A stretch of DNA of 47,532 nucleotides. Origin: Anaerolineales bacterium. Its GTDB lineage: Bacteria; Chloroflexota; Anaerolineae; Anaerolineales; UBA6663. Below the pieces are notes generated by a model. That model saw only the letters and a list, made by a program, of their open reading frames with translations, was not told the DNA's origin and made no database searches. A program made the position numbers and the translations under genes. Position 1 is the stretch's first letter; every line of letters starts with the position of its first letter. Location of the stretch: NCBI GenBank assembly GCA_020850595.1, contig JADZEK010000045.1, forward strand, positions 1-47,532. Direction: 5' to 3'. Shown piece by piece: positions 26,129 through 34,330 of the stretch.

Positions 26129-26470
26129 TGGATGGCTAAGAACCGGCACAACTGGCAGGGCGGCCGCTGGATGGCTAAGAACCGGCACAACTGGCAGGGC
26201 GGCCGCTGGATGGCTGAGAACCGGCACAACTGGCAGGGCGGCCGCTGGAGGGCTGAGAACCGGCACAACTGGCAGGACGGCCGCTGGATGGCTAAGAACC
26301 GGCACAACTGGCAGGACGGCCGCTGGAGGGCTGAGAACCGGCACGACTGGCAGGGCGGCCGCTGGAGGGCTGAGAACCGGCACGACTGGCAGGGCGGCCG
26401 CTTGAGGGCTGAGAACCGGCACGACTGGCAGGGCGGCCGCTTGAGGGCTGAGAACCGGCACAACTGGCAG
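26129..26470. repeat. 39-bp tandem repeat array, nine copies
   Basis: Nine head-to-tail copies of a 39-bp unit (the last truncated to 30 bp), with constant core CCGGCACAACTGGCAGG and recurring single changes (A/G at the AAG/GAG, ATG/AGG and AAC/GAC positions). Because 39 is a multiple of 3, one plus-strand and two minus-strand frames stay open across it. The plus frame from 26075 would give 13-residue repeats of the type WMAKNRHNWQGGR. Every variant base changes an amino acid in that frame, which argues against selection on protein. There are no spacers, so it is not a CRISPR array. Probably a minisatellite. Confidence 0.9.
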
Positions 26471-26621
26471 GAGAGGGAGACGGGATGAGCAGGCACCAGG
26501 GTGGGTTGTGCAGTTGTTAAGGCCACGGCCGGGCGATGAGGGCCGGGAGAGGATTCCAGCGTAGGAAAGATATGTTGGGTTGGCAAGAGGCAAAATTCGG
26601 CGGGGAAAGGGCCGGACTAGG

Positions 26622-26635
26622 GGGCATTAATGCCC
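26622..26635. other. Perfect 14-bp palindrome
   Basis: GGGCATTAATGCCC, two 7-bp arms with no loop, about 55 bases before the first hairpin element of the repeat island. Could be a protein-binding site; no gene starts nearby. Confidence 0.4.
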
Positions 26636-26690
26636 TGGCCCACAGGTCAACGGCTACGATGGAATACGGCGTTCGATTGGGATCGCCGCT

Positions 26691-26725
26691 GGGCGTTCAT
26701 TAGAACGCTCCTACGCGAGGCCGCG
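26691..26725 (+). repeat. REP-like hairpin element, divergent copy
   Basis: GGGCGTTC (26691-26698) pairs with GAACGCTC (26703-26710) around ATTA with one G-U pair, followed by CTACGCGAGGCCGCG. The tail aligns with those of the three elements at 33402, 35561 and 38529, while the stem sequence differs. Confidence 0.6.
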
Positions 26726-26826
26726 TTAGGACTAGAGGGTGTTTCTGGTCTGCGGCGCTGATGGGCCGAGCCATGAGCGATGTTCAGGAATGGAGTTGGG
26801 ACGAGCGCAAGGTGTTAAGGTCGAAG

Positions 26827-26998
26827 CCGAGACGCTGCGCGTCACCGGCCACAAGGCACGGGGAGGGCTAGCGGCCTGAGGCCGGGTTGCTCAGAAACTA
26901 AACCCGAACAGGACAACCCGAGACGCTGCGCGTCACCGGCCACAAGGGAAGATGAGGCCCACCGACCTGAGGCCGGGTTGCTCAGAAACTAAACCCGG
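26827..26998. repeat. Two tandem copies of an ~80-bp structured repeat
   Basis: Copy A at 26827-26906 and copy B at 26918-26998, 91 bases apart. Each begins with an identical 30-base block containing the hairpin GACGCTGCGCGTC and ends with an identical block of about 30 bases containing GCTCAGAAACTAAACCC; the middle differs. A second hairpin (CGGCC-TGA-GGCCG in copy A) precedes the conserved tail. A third diverged copy lies at 35469-35545. Confidence 0.85.
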
Positions 26999-27012
26999 TA
27001 CGATCAAAGGGT

Positions 27013-27242
27013 CAGCCTGATCCTGGGTTGAGATTCCTCACCCCCCACAATGCCGAAGGATGGCCGGCAACTGGAGGGGGGCTTCGGAATGACATGGTCC
27101 GCCGAGTGTTTCGCCACTGGGGGGCCGGCGCAGGGCGCCATGGGTACTTCAAAATGACAATTCATGGAGGAGATCGAGTCAGTGCGGCCGTTTCTGCCGT
27201 GGGGGGGCCGGCGCAGGGCGCCATGGGTACTTCGAAATGACA
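27013..27242. repeat. Composite direct-repeat element
   Basis: Two 41-base direct repeats (27119-27159 and 27202-27242, one mismatch, period 83) end in TACTTCRAAATGACA; a third related end, CTTCGGAATGACA, is at 27082-27094, and GAGATTCCTC is at 27029-27038. On the minus strand this reads as TGTCATTCCGAAG...GAGGAATCTC, which resembles, from memory, a repeat type widespread in environmental bacterial genomes. No gene is seen in 26490-27439 other than these repeats. Confidence 0.7.
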
Positions 27243-27439
27243 GCGATGGGGAGAGTGCTCTGTCAGCCGAGACGTGTGCGGCAGCGGGAGGTGCGGGGTA
27301 TGGCAGGTGAGGCGCGAATGCCATCCGACACCCACATTGCGCATTTGGCGCAGGTCGCGGTAGACTGAGGTTATCAACCGATAGCATGTTAAGGGCAGGG
27401 CCGCGCAAGCCACCGCCCGCCTGGCAGGGAGACCCGACA

Positions 27440-28126
27440 TTGGCAATTGACCTGGAGCAGTGGATGGCGCAGCCGCGCATGTTGGCCGAGCGCGTCCGCG
27501 GGCTGCCGCTGATTTGGACGCCGGACGTGAAGTGGTTCAACAACGACTGGCTGGGGCCGACGCCGCACGTGCACGACGACGCGACGGAGGTCGCGTTTCT
27601 GGCGCAGGGCAGTTTGGAGATCGAGATCGGCGGGAGCAAGCGCGTGTATCAGGCGGGCGACTTCATCATGATGCCGCCGGGGAAGTACCATAACTACTGG
27701 TTCAGCGGCAGCGAGCCGGTGGCGTTTTTTGTGGCGGTCGCGCCCAACCACAAGTACAACCGGCTGCGGGCCAAAGACTTCACGCCCGACAATTTTGAGG
27801 GCGACGCGCCGTATGCCAACGTGCACGGGGAGGCGTCCTTGCCCAGCGACAGCCACTTCGCCTGCGAGCGCGTGACGCTGGCGCCCGGCGAGAGCGAGGG
27901 GCCGCGCCGGCTGGATTTGCAGGACCGCATCATCTACGTCGTGAGCGGCACGGCGACGGTGCAGGCCAACCGGCTGGCGGGGGGGCTGGCGGCCAATAAC
28001 TACCTGCACCTGAGCGCAACCACGCCGCACCAGATCAGCAACGGCGGCTACGGGCCGCTGGTGTACCTGTCGCTGGTCGTCACCGACCCCTTTACGGCGC
28101 ACAGCACCGTGCTCGAGCACGAGTAA
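27440..28126 (+). CDS. Double-cupin protein
   Basis: 228 residues from TTG 27440, where GGGAG lies 8 bases upstream and the sequence becomes protein-like (AIDLEQWMAQPRM). An ATG at 27386 adds 18 Pro/Arg-rich residues and has no close Shine-Dalgarno. Two cupin barrels: the first around residues 40-105 with TPHVHDDATEVAFLAQGSLE and PPGKYHNYW, supplying metal-binding His and Glu; the second around 140-215 with IIYVVSGTATV and TPHQISNGG, less complete in metal ligands. Likely a sugar or sugar-acid isomerase, or a ligand-binding regulator. First gene of the catabolic operon ending at 33257. Function unassigned. Confidence 0.83.
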   Translation: MAIDLEQWMAQPRMLAERVRGLPLIWTPDVKWFNNDWLGPTPHVHDDATEVAFLAQGSLEIEIGGSKRVYQAGDFIMMPPGKYHNYWFSGSEPVAFFVAVAPNHKYNRLRAKDFTPDNFEGDAPYANVHGEASLPSDSHFACERVTLAPGESEGPRRLDLQDRIIYVVSGTATVQANRLAGGLAANNYLHLSATTPHQISNGGYGPLVYLSLVVTDPFTAHSTVLEHE

Positions 28127-28174
28127 GCGCCCCGCCCCGTTCCCAATACTCAGCCTGAGGAGCCTTTGCTGCAT

Positions 28175-28987
28175 ATGCCTTCGCGCACCGCAAGTTCGCA
28201 CGCGTTACGTTTTGCCTATAGCACGATCAACTGGGGGACCAAGCCCGACCTGGCGGCCACGTTCAAGGAAATTCGGCAGGCGGGCTGGCAGGCGGTGGAA
28301 CTGTTCGATCACCCGCTGGATTGGCTGGGCACGCCCGCCTACCTGACGCGCCAGCTGGGCAAGCTGCGGGCGGCCACCTCGTTCGGCAGTGTGGACGTGC
28401 CGAGCAGCGCCGAGCAGTTGACGATCCACAAGCGCCGCATGGAGTACGCGGCGCTGTTCGGCGTAGAGATGTACGGGCTGGTGGGCGGCGGGCGGCTGCG
28501 CACCCGGCCGCCGAGCGCCGAGGAGTACAAGAACCTGGCGGCGAGCTGCGAGGAGTTGGCGAAGTTCGGCAAGCCGCTGGGCGTGGGCGTGGCCTATCAC
28601 CCGCACACCGGCTGCACCATTGAGACCGAGGCCGAAATTGACATTTTGATGAACGAGACGCAGCAGACGCTGCTGTGCCTGGACGCCTCGCACATTGGGC
28701 TGGTGGGCGAAGACCCGGTGGCGCACCTGCGCAAGTACAGCCGGCGCACGGGCTACGTGCATCTGAAGGACTGGGCGGCGGGCAAGTTCGTGGAGATGGG
28801 GCAAGGCACCATCGGGCTGGACTTCGCGGCCATCCTGGGGGAACTGAAGGCGCAGGCGTTCCCCGGCTGGGTGGTGATCGAGCAGAGCCGCAGCGACGTT
28901 TCGCCGAGCGCGAGCGCCAAGCTGAACGCGAAGTACTTGAAGAAGCTGGGCTACTCGCCGGCGCTGGCGGAGGAAGACAGGCCATGA
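28175..28987 (+). CDS. Sugar phosphate isomerase/epimerase (AP-endonuclease-2-type TIM barrel)
   Basis: 270 residues from ATG 28175 (GAGGAG 12 bases upstream; a TTG at 28166 is alternative). A TIM barrel of the xylose-isomerase-like family: FAYSTINWG at the start, AVELFDH, VAYHPHTGC, LLCLDASHIGLVG, YVHLKDW and VVIEQSRSD supply the Glu, Asp and His metal ligands. Members include IolE dehydratases, keto-sugar isomerases and the lyases of 3-keto-glycoside cleavage. It overlaps the Gfo/Idh/MocA gene by 4 bases (ATGA), a pairing frequent in oxidation-plus-elimination or epimerisation routes. Substrate unknown. Confidence 0.87.
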   Translation: MPSRTASSHALRFAYSTINWGTKPDLAATFKEIRQAGWQAVELFDHPLDWLGTPAYLTRQLGKLRAATSFGSVDVPSSAEQLTIHKRRMEYAALFGVEMYGLVGGGRLRTRPPSAEEYKNLAASCEELAKFGKPLGVGVAYHPHTGCTIETEAEIDILMNETQQTLLCLDASHIGLVGEDPVAHLRKYSRRTGYVHLKDWAAGKFVEMGQGTIGLDFAAILGELKAQAFPGWVVIEQSRSDVSPSASAKLNAKYLKKLGYSPALAEEDRP

Positions 28988-30195
28988 CGGCCAGCAAGCT
29001 GGCTGTAGGGCTGGTGGGCTGCGGCGGCATGGGCCGCCGGCACATCGGCGGCATGGCGCGGCTGAAGGCGGTGGGCCGGCTGGGGTTTGAGCTGGCGGCG
29101 GTGTGCGACGTGCTGCCGGAGAACGCGGGCAAGGCGGCGACGCTGGCCGAGGAGCAGTTGGGCCGCAAGCCGGAAGTCTACGCCGACACGGCGGCCATGC
29201 TGCGCGGGACGCGGCTGGACGGCATCATCGTGACGACGACGCCGGAGACGCACACGGCCGTGGCGCTGGCGGCGTTCGCGGCGGGCGCGCATGTGCTGGC
29301 CGAGAAGCCGGTGACGCTGGCCGTGGCGGACGGTTTGCGGCTGGTGGCGGCGGCGAAGCAGGCGGGCCGCAAGCTGGCGGTGGCCGAGAACTACCGGCGC
29401 GACCCGATCAACCGGCTGGCGAAGGCGCTGCTGGACGCCGGCGCGATTGGGTGGCCGTTCCTGGCGACGCAGAGTTCATCGGGCAGCGGCGAGGTCGTCA
29501 TCATCACGCCCTGGCGGCACCGGCAGGACCGCGGCGGCATCGTGATTGACATGGGCGTGCACTACACCGACATCCTGGAATACTATCTGGGGCCGATCAC
29601 GGCGGTGGCGGGCATGAACGCGGTGGTGGATGCGCAGCGGGTGGACGCGCAGGGGGTGTGGCACCCGGCCGACGCCGAGGACCTGAGCGTGGGGGTGATG
29701 CGGTTCGCGAGCGGGGCGATTGCCCACTGGCTGCTGAGCCTGGCCGGGCGCGGCGAGCCGAGCTGGAAGCGCATGGTGTATGGCACGGGCGGGTCGCTGG
29801 AGGCGCCGGGCGACCGCAGCGGCAAGCCGGTGCGGGTGGTGCAGCGCAAGGCCGGGAAGGACGAGGCCGTGCCCGCCGAGGCGGTGCTGAAGCTCGTGCC
29901 GGACTTCGCGCTGGACGCGACGACGGCGGCGCTGTTCGGCGGCGAACGGCTGGCGAGCTATGACCTGCCGTGGACGACGATTGACGCCAACCTGCTGGCG
30001 ATTGAGCAGGCCGACTTCGGGGAGGCGATCGTGACCGGCCGCGAGCCGGAGGTGACGGGCGAACAGGGGCTACGCAGCCTGGCGCTGGTGGCCGGGCTGC
30101 TGGCGGCGGAGAAACACGGGCGGGTGCTGACGCTGGAGGAGATTTTGCGTCAGCCGGACCAATTTGAGGCGCAGGCCGGGGAGACGAAGGCATGA
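28984..30195 (+). CDS. Gfo/Idh/MocA family oxidoreductase
   Basis: 403 residues. NAD(P)-binding Rossmann motif GLVGCGGMGRRHIGGM at the N-terminus; the signature AEKPVTL with catalytic lysine near residue 105; and the second-domain helix with DMGVHYTDILEYYLG carrying the catalytic His/Asp. The family oxidises or reduces hydroxyl groups of sugars, inositols and their phosphates. The ATG lies in the preceding stop (ATGA), and the stop overlaps the next start, so translation is coupled through three genes. Candidate role: oxidation of a sugar or glycoside to a keto form handled by the flanking TIM-barrel enzymes. Confidence 0.92.
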   Translation: MTASKLAVGLVGCGGMGRRHIGGMARLKAVGRLGFELAAVCDVLPENAGKAATLAEEQLGRKPEVYADTAAMLRGTRLDGIIVTTTPETHTAVALAAFAAGAHVLAEKPVTLAVADGLRLVAAAKQAGRKLAVAENYRRDPINRLAKALLDAGAIGWPFLATQSSSGSGEVVIITPWRHRQDRGGIVIDMGVHYTDILEYYLGPITAVAGMNAVVDAQRVDAQGVWHPADAEDLSVGVMRFASGAIAHWLLSLAGRGEPSWKRMVYGTGGSLEAPGDRSGKPVRVVQRKAGKDEAVPAEAVLKLVPDFALDATTAALFGGERLASYDLPWTTIDANLLAIEQADFGEAIVTGREPEVTGEQGLRSLALVAGLLAAEKHGRVLTLEEILRQPDQFEAQAGETKA

Positions 30196-31124
30196 ATAGC
30201 TGGGCAAGCCAACTAGACTTTGGCGTGGTGCACCCGCTGATTTTCTTGGAGTGCCGGAACGGCGAGGGGCCGATCTTGGAGACGCTGCCGACGATCGTGA
30301 ACGACACGACGTTTGGGGCGGTGGAGATCGCGCCGATTAAGAACGCGGAAGTGCGGCAGAAGGCCAAGGCGCTGATCGCCTCGGCGCAGATGCAGGTGGT
30401 GTACCTGGCCGTGCTGCCGATCATCCTGGAGAAGCTGGAATTGGGCAGCGCCGACGCCGGACGGCGGCAGGCGGCGGTGGAGCGCGTGCAGACGCTGCTG
30501 GACGAGGCGATTGACTTCGGCGCGACGCTGGCGATGGTGCAAGGGCCGCTCGACACGGCCGTGGGCGAGCGGGCGGCGACGACAGCGCGGCTGGCGGAAG
30601 ACCTGGCGGCGCTGTGTGATTATGCCACGGCCCGGTCGCAGAAGCGCCAACTGTTCTTGACGCTGGAGAACTTTGACCGCGACATTGAGAAGAAGCGGCT
30701 GATCGGGCCAACGGCCGAGGCGGCGGCGCTGGCGCAGGCGGTGGACCGGCCGAACTTCGGGCTGACGATTGATCTGAGCCACTTGCCCCTGCTGGGTGAA
30801 AGCTCGGCGGAGGCGCTGCGCACGGCCGAGCCGTACCTGATCCACGCGCACTGCGGCAACTGCGTGATTGACCATCCCGGCCACGCGCTGTATGGCGACT
30901 TTCACCCGCGGTTTGGGCACCCGCTGGGCCGCAACGATTTGCCGGAACTGGTGGACTACCTGCGCCAACTGGAGGCGGTGAGCTACTGGACCAAGGCGGC
31001 GGCGCGGCTGGGCACGCGGCCGATCCTCTCGATGGAGCTGCGACCAATCCCGGGCGAGGAAGACCCGCCGGCGATTTTGGCGAACGGCAAGCGCACGTTC
31101 ATGCGCGCTTGGGGGCAGGCCTAA
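30192..31124 (+). CDS. Second sugar phosphate isomerase/epimerase-like TIM barrel
   Basis: 310 residues. TIM-barrel landmarks: FGAVEIAPI, LFLTLENFDRD, LTIDLSHLPLLGES, YLIHAHCGNCVID, GDFHPRFGHPLG and LSMELRP, giving Glu, Asp, His and Glu metal ligands. It is clearly not a duplicate of the gene at 28175; sequence and loops differ. It overlaps the Gfo/Idh/MocA gene by 4 bases and directly abuts the 2-hydroxyacid dehydrogenase ATG. Specificity unknown; isomerase, epimerase, dehydratase or lyase activity are all possible for this fold. Confidence 0.85.
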   Translation: MNSWASQLDFGVVHPLIFLECRNGEGPILETLPTIVNDTTFGAVEIAPIKNAEVRQKAKALIASAQMQVVYLAVLPIILEKLELGSADAGRRQAAVERVQTLLDEAIDFGATLAMVQGPLDTAVGERAATTARLAEDLAALCDYATARSQKRQLFLTLENFDRDIEKKRLIGPTAEAAALAQAVDRPNFGLTIDLSHLPLLGESSAEALRTAEPYLIHAHCGNCVIDHPGHALYGDFHPRFGHPLGRNDLPELVDYLRQLEAVSYWTKAAARLGTRPILSMELRPIPGEEDPPAILANGKRTFMRAWGQA

Positions 31125-32180
31125 ATGCTCCAGATCGGGGTGTGGGACAACATCGGCAACGTGCTGCTGGGCGTGCGGCTGGCGGGCCAGACGGAGAACC
31201 CGTGGCGGGCGCGGCTGACCCAGGACGACCCGGCCGCGCTGCCCGAGGCGCCGACCTTTGAGCAGCTCTTCGCGGGGCAAGACGTGAGGCTGCACGAGTT
31301 GAAGACGCTGGCCGAGCTGGAGGGCGTGATCGCCGACCTGGATTATCTGGTGGTGCACAAGGAGCGCGTGCCGGCGGAGGTGTTGGCGCGGGGCAAGAAA
31401 CTGAAGCTGGTGCAGCACCTGGGGCTGGACTACCGGGGCGTGCCGATGGAGGCGGCGCGAGCGCTGGGTGTGCCGGTATGCGCCACGCCGCTGGTGAACT
31501 ACGAGGCGGTGGCCGAGCACGCCTGGGCGCTGCTGCTGACGCACTATAAGCAGATGGCCCAACAGCGGGCGCAGATGGAACAGCGGCTGTACATGACGCG
31601 CGGCTGGGGGGCGACCGTGGCGGGGCTGCACCTGGTCAGCGACGGCACGCTGGGGCTGCTGGGCTTCGGCGAGATCGCCCGGCCGATGGCGCGCTACGCG
31701 CACGCCTTCCAGATGAAGTGCCTCTATTGGGACCGGGTGCGCTTCAGTGAGTTGGAGGCGCGGTATCACGTTGAGTATGTCGAGCGCGACGAGTTGTTCC
31801 GCCGCGCCGACGTGCTGAGCGCGCACCTGCCGATCACGCCGGAGACGCAGGGCAGCATCGGCGCTAGAGAGCTGGGGCTGATGAAGCCGACGGCGTACTT
31901 TATCAACACGGCCCGCGGCAAGCTGGTGGATCAGGCGGCGCTGGTGGCGGCGCTGCAAGCGCGGCGGCTGGGGGGCGCGGGGCTGGATGTGTACGCCGAG
32001 GAGCCGCTGCCGGCGGAGGACCCGCTGCACGCGCTGCACGAGGATTTGAGCGCCAACGTGACGCTGACCTCGCACAGCGGCTGGCAGGGGCCGTGGACGT
32101 GGGTGCGCGATTCGCTGAACATCTGGCTGAACGTGCGGCGGCACCTGGCGGGCGAGCCGCTGGCGTACCAGGTGGGCTAG
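31125..32180 (+). CDS. D-isomer-specific 2-hydroxyacid dehydrogenase
   Basis: 351 residues. NAD-binding segment GTLGLLGFGEIARPMARYA (GxGxxG variant), the Arg of INTARGKLVD, the Glu of DVYAEEPLP and a His in LTSHSGWQG form the R-E-H catalytic set. The region VQHLGLDYRGVPMEAARALGV is the substrate-side domain. It starts on the base after the previous stop. The family interconverts 2-keto and D-2-hydroxy acids; in this operon it may reduce or oxidise a sugar-derived acid such as a gluconate derivative. It is one of two paralogues in the window (the other at 46297). Confidence 0.9.
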   Translation: MLQIGVWDNIGNVLLGVRLAGQTENPWRARLTQDDPAALPEAPTFEQLFAGQDVRLHELKTLAELEGVIADLDYLVVHKERVPAEVLARGKKLKLVQHLGLDYRGVPMEAARALGVPVCATPLVNYEAVAEHAWALLLTHYKQMAQQRAQMEQRLYMTRGWGATVAGLHLVSDGTLGLLGFGEIARPMARYAHAFQMKCLYWDRVRFSELEARYHVEYVERDELFRRADVLSAHLPITPETQGSIGARELGLMKPTAYFINTARGKLVDQAALVAALQARRLGGAGLDVYAEEPLPAEDPLHALHEDLSANVTLTSHSGWQGPWTWVRDSLNIWLNVRRHLAGEPLAYQVG

Positions 32181-32183
32181 GCC

Positions 32184-33257
32184 GTGACCAAGCCGATTCA
32201 GTTTGGCTATTGCGCGCCGATCTTCGCCTGGCCGGGCGGCAACCTGTTCCGCACGCCGAGCATGGCGCGGCTGGACGGGGGCGCGGCGGTGGCGAGCGCG
32301 GCGCGGGCGGAGGCGCTGGGCTACGACAGCCTGTGGGTGGCCGACCACCTGATGCTGGGGCAGGAGCAGGCGATTTTGGAGGGCTGGACGACGCTGGCGG
32401 CTATCGCGGGGGCGACGAGGCGGGCGAGGCTGGGGATCATCCATCAGGCGCATTACTTTCGGCACCCGGCGGTGGCGGCGAAGATGATGGCGACGCTGGA
32501 CGTGCTGAGCGGCGGGCGGTTTATCTGGTTCGCCGACACGGGCACGCGCGGCAGCGAGCACCACGCCTATGGGCTGCCGTGGCCCACCGCGATGGAAGCG
32601 CGGATGCCGGACCTGCTGGAGGGCATTGACCTGATCTTGAAGCTGTGGCAGGCGAGGGAGGCCGAGCCGCTGACGTTTGACGGGCGGTTTTATCAGGTGC
32701 GCGAGGCGGTGTGCAAACCGGGGCCGGTGCAGCAGCCGCACCCGCCGATCTGGTTCGGCGAGGCGCACCCGCTGACGCTGGCGGCGGCGGCGCGGCTGGG
32801 CCAGGGGTGGAACAGCGCGCCGGTGAGCCTGGCGGAGTTGGATCGGCGGCTGGCGGGGCTGAAGGCGGCCTGCGGCGCGGCGGGGCGCGATTGGACGGAG
32901 CTGGAGCTGAGCCACGAGACGCAGATTTTGATCGCGGAGGACGCGGCGGGGGTGCGGGCACAAGTGAGGGCCATGCTGGCGCTGACGCCGGGCGAAAACA
33001 TGCCTAGCGGCCAGGCGACGCCCAAGGGCGAGGACTTCGCGGCGTTCGTGAGCGGCGCGACGGAGGCGTACCCGCGGTATCTGACGGAGGCGTGGCTGGT
33101 GGGCACGCCGGACCAGATCGAGGCGCAACTGCGGGCGCAGATCGCGCGCGGGATCAGCCACTTCATGCTGTGGTTCATGGACGCGCCGAGCGAGGCGGGG
33201 CTGCGGTTGTTCGCGGAGCGGGTGATGCCCAGGTTTCGCGGCGGTGGCAACGGATGA
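32184..33257 (+). CDS. Luciferase-like (LLM class) flavin-dependent oxidoreductase
   Basis: 357 residues, GTG start 3 bases after the previous stop. Bacterial-luciferase-type TIM barrel with EALGYDSLWVADHLM, IIHQAHYFRHPAVAAKMMATLDVLSGGRFIWF, DGRFYQV and PHPPIWFGEAHPLTL, all typical of the F420- or FMN-dependent family. Such enzymes oxidise alcohols or aldehydes with F420, or act as monooxygenases with FMN. One in a sugar-catabolic operon is unusual. Whether this organism makes F420 is not shown in the window. Last gene of the tightly packed run beginning at 27440; a GC-rich hairpin at 33271-33288 follows. Confidence 0.9.
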   Translation: MTKPIQFGYCAPIFAWPGGNLFRTPSMARLDGGAAVASAARAEALGYDSLWVADHLMLGQEQAILEGWTTLAAIAGATRRARLGIIHQAHYFRHPAVAAKMMATLDVLSGGRFIWFADTGTRGSEHHAYGLPWPTAMEARMPDLLEGIDLILKLWQAREAEPLTFDGRFYQVREAVCKPGPVQQPHPPIWFGEAHPLTLAAAARLGQGWNSAPVSLAELDRRLAGLKAACGAAGRDWTELELSHETQILIAEDAAGVRAQVRAMLALTPGENMPSGQATPKGEDFAAFVSGATEAYPRYLTEAWLVGTPDQIEAQLRAQIARGISHFMLWFMDAPSEAGLRLFAERVMPRFRGGGNG

Positions 33258-33401
33258 GCAGCGGACCCACGCCCGCCCTACGGCGGGCAGCCTGATTCTG
33301 GGCAGGGGTGTAACGGATGGGCAGCGGTCGGGCAGGCTGAGCGCGTAGCGCCGGCAGAACGGTGGGCCGGTGAATTCGTGCCAGTCGTTGGGAGCGGGCG
33401 C

Positions 33402-33442
33402 GGGGCGTAGCACGCTACGCCCCTACGGAAGGCGGCGCCGCG
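33402..33442 (+). repeat. REP-like hairpin element, copy 1
   Basis: Perfect 10-bp stem GGGGCGTAGC/GCTACGCCCC with a 2-nt loop, followed by a 19-base tail starting TACGGAAGGC and ending GCGCCGCG. It has the same 10+2+10+19 layout as the copies at 35561 and 38529. It lies between the flavin oxidoreductase and the SDR gene. Confidence 0.75.
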
Positions 33443-33500
33443 CCGGAGGGTGGTGAGGGCAACAAGCGCCGTAGCGAATATGAACTTGAGGGATTGAACA

Positions 33501-34298
33501 GTGACGACGATCACACCTGAATCTGTGGGGCAGATGTTTCGGCTGGACGGCAAGGCGGCTTTGGTGCCGGGGGGCTACGGGGGCATCGGCGAGGCGGTGT
33601 GCTGGGGACTGGCGGCGGCAGGCGCGGCGGTGGCCGTGGCGGGCCGCAACGCCGAGCGCACCTCGGCTTTGGCCGAGGCGCTGAAGGCGGCGGGCTATAC
33701 GAGCTTCGCCGCGCCGTTCGACGCGAACTCGGTGGCTGACATTGAGCGCATGGTGGACGCCAGCGCCGCGGCGCTGGGGCGGTTGGACATCCTGGTGAAC
33801 TGCGTGGGGCTGAACCGCGAGCAAAAGCTGCTGGAGGTGACCGAGGCGAAGTTCGACGAGGTGTACACCGGCAACCTGAAGTCGGCGCTGTTCCTGGCGC
33901 AGCAGACAGCGAAGCACCAGATTGCGCAGGGGGGCGGCGGCAAGCAGGTGCAGCTGGGGTCGGTGCGCACGCTGCTGGGCTTGCGCGGACGGGGCTACAC
34001 GGCTTATACGGCCGCCAAGGGCGGGCTGGGGACGATGTGCAAGCAACTGGCGGCTGAGCTGGCCCCGCACAGGATCAACGTAAACATGGTGGCGCCGACG
34101 TTCGTGCGGACCGAGATGATCGCGCACATGCTGGCGGATGAGGCGTTCTACAACGCGCTGACGGCGCGCATTCCGCTGGGGCGCGTGGCGGAGCCGGAGG
34201 AGATTATGCAGGCGGTGCTGTTCTTCGTGTCGCCGGCGTCGGACTTTATCACGGGGCAGATTCTGTACGTGGACGGCGGGATCACGGCGACGCAGTAG
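33501..34298 (+). CDS. Short-chain dehydrogenase/reductase (SDR)
   Basis: 265 residues, GTG start with GAGGGA 8 bases upstream. Classical SDR: cofactor motif PGGYGGIGEA (the first Thr-Gly replaced by Pro-Gly), NCVGLN in place of NNAG, catalytic Ser in LGSVRT, Tyr/Lys in YTAYTAAKGG, and C-terminal ITGQILYVDGG. Best matches by eye are gluconate 5-dehydrogenase or 3-oxoacyl-reductase-like SDRs acting on polyols. Separated from the operon by 243 bases holding a hairpin element, and followed by a terminator. It probably joins the same pathway. Confidence 0.9.
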   Translation: MTTITPESVGQMFRLDGKAALVPGGYGGIGEAVCWGLAAAGAAVAVAGRNAERTSALAEALKAAGYTSFAAPFDANSVADIERMVDASAAALGRLDILVNCVGLNREQKLLEVTEAKFDEVYTGNLKSALFLAQQTAKHQIAQGGGGKQVQLGSVRTLLGLRGRGYTAYTAAKGGLGTMCKQLAAELAPHRINVNMVAPTFVRTEMIAHMLADEAFYNALTARIPLGRVAEPEEIMQAVLFFVSPASDFITGQILYVDGGITATQ

Positions 34299-34330
34299 GC
34301 GGACCGCAGAGCGCAAGCCTTGGAGACCAG

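Noticed and set aside
26129..26470. CRISPR array
   Set aside because: The units are contiguous with no unique spacers and there are no cas genes in the window.
26075..26593. Coding regions on either strand across the 39-bp array
   Set aside because: All such frames owe their openness to one stop-free 39-bp unit; there is no Shine-Dalgarno, and the variants are not biased to synonymous changes.
30213..33413. Long open frame on the minus strand opposite the catabolic operon
   Set aside because: It is antisense to three well-supported plus-strand enzymes, is full of Arg, Pro, His and Gln, and has no domain. Long antisense frames are expected in GC-rich coding DNA.
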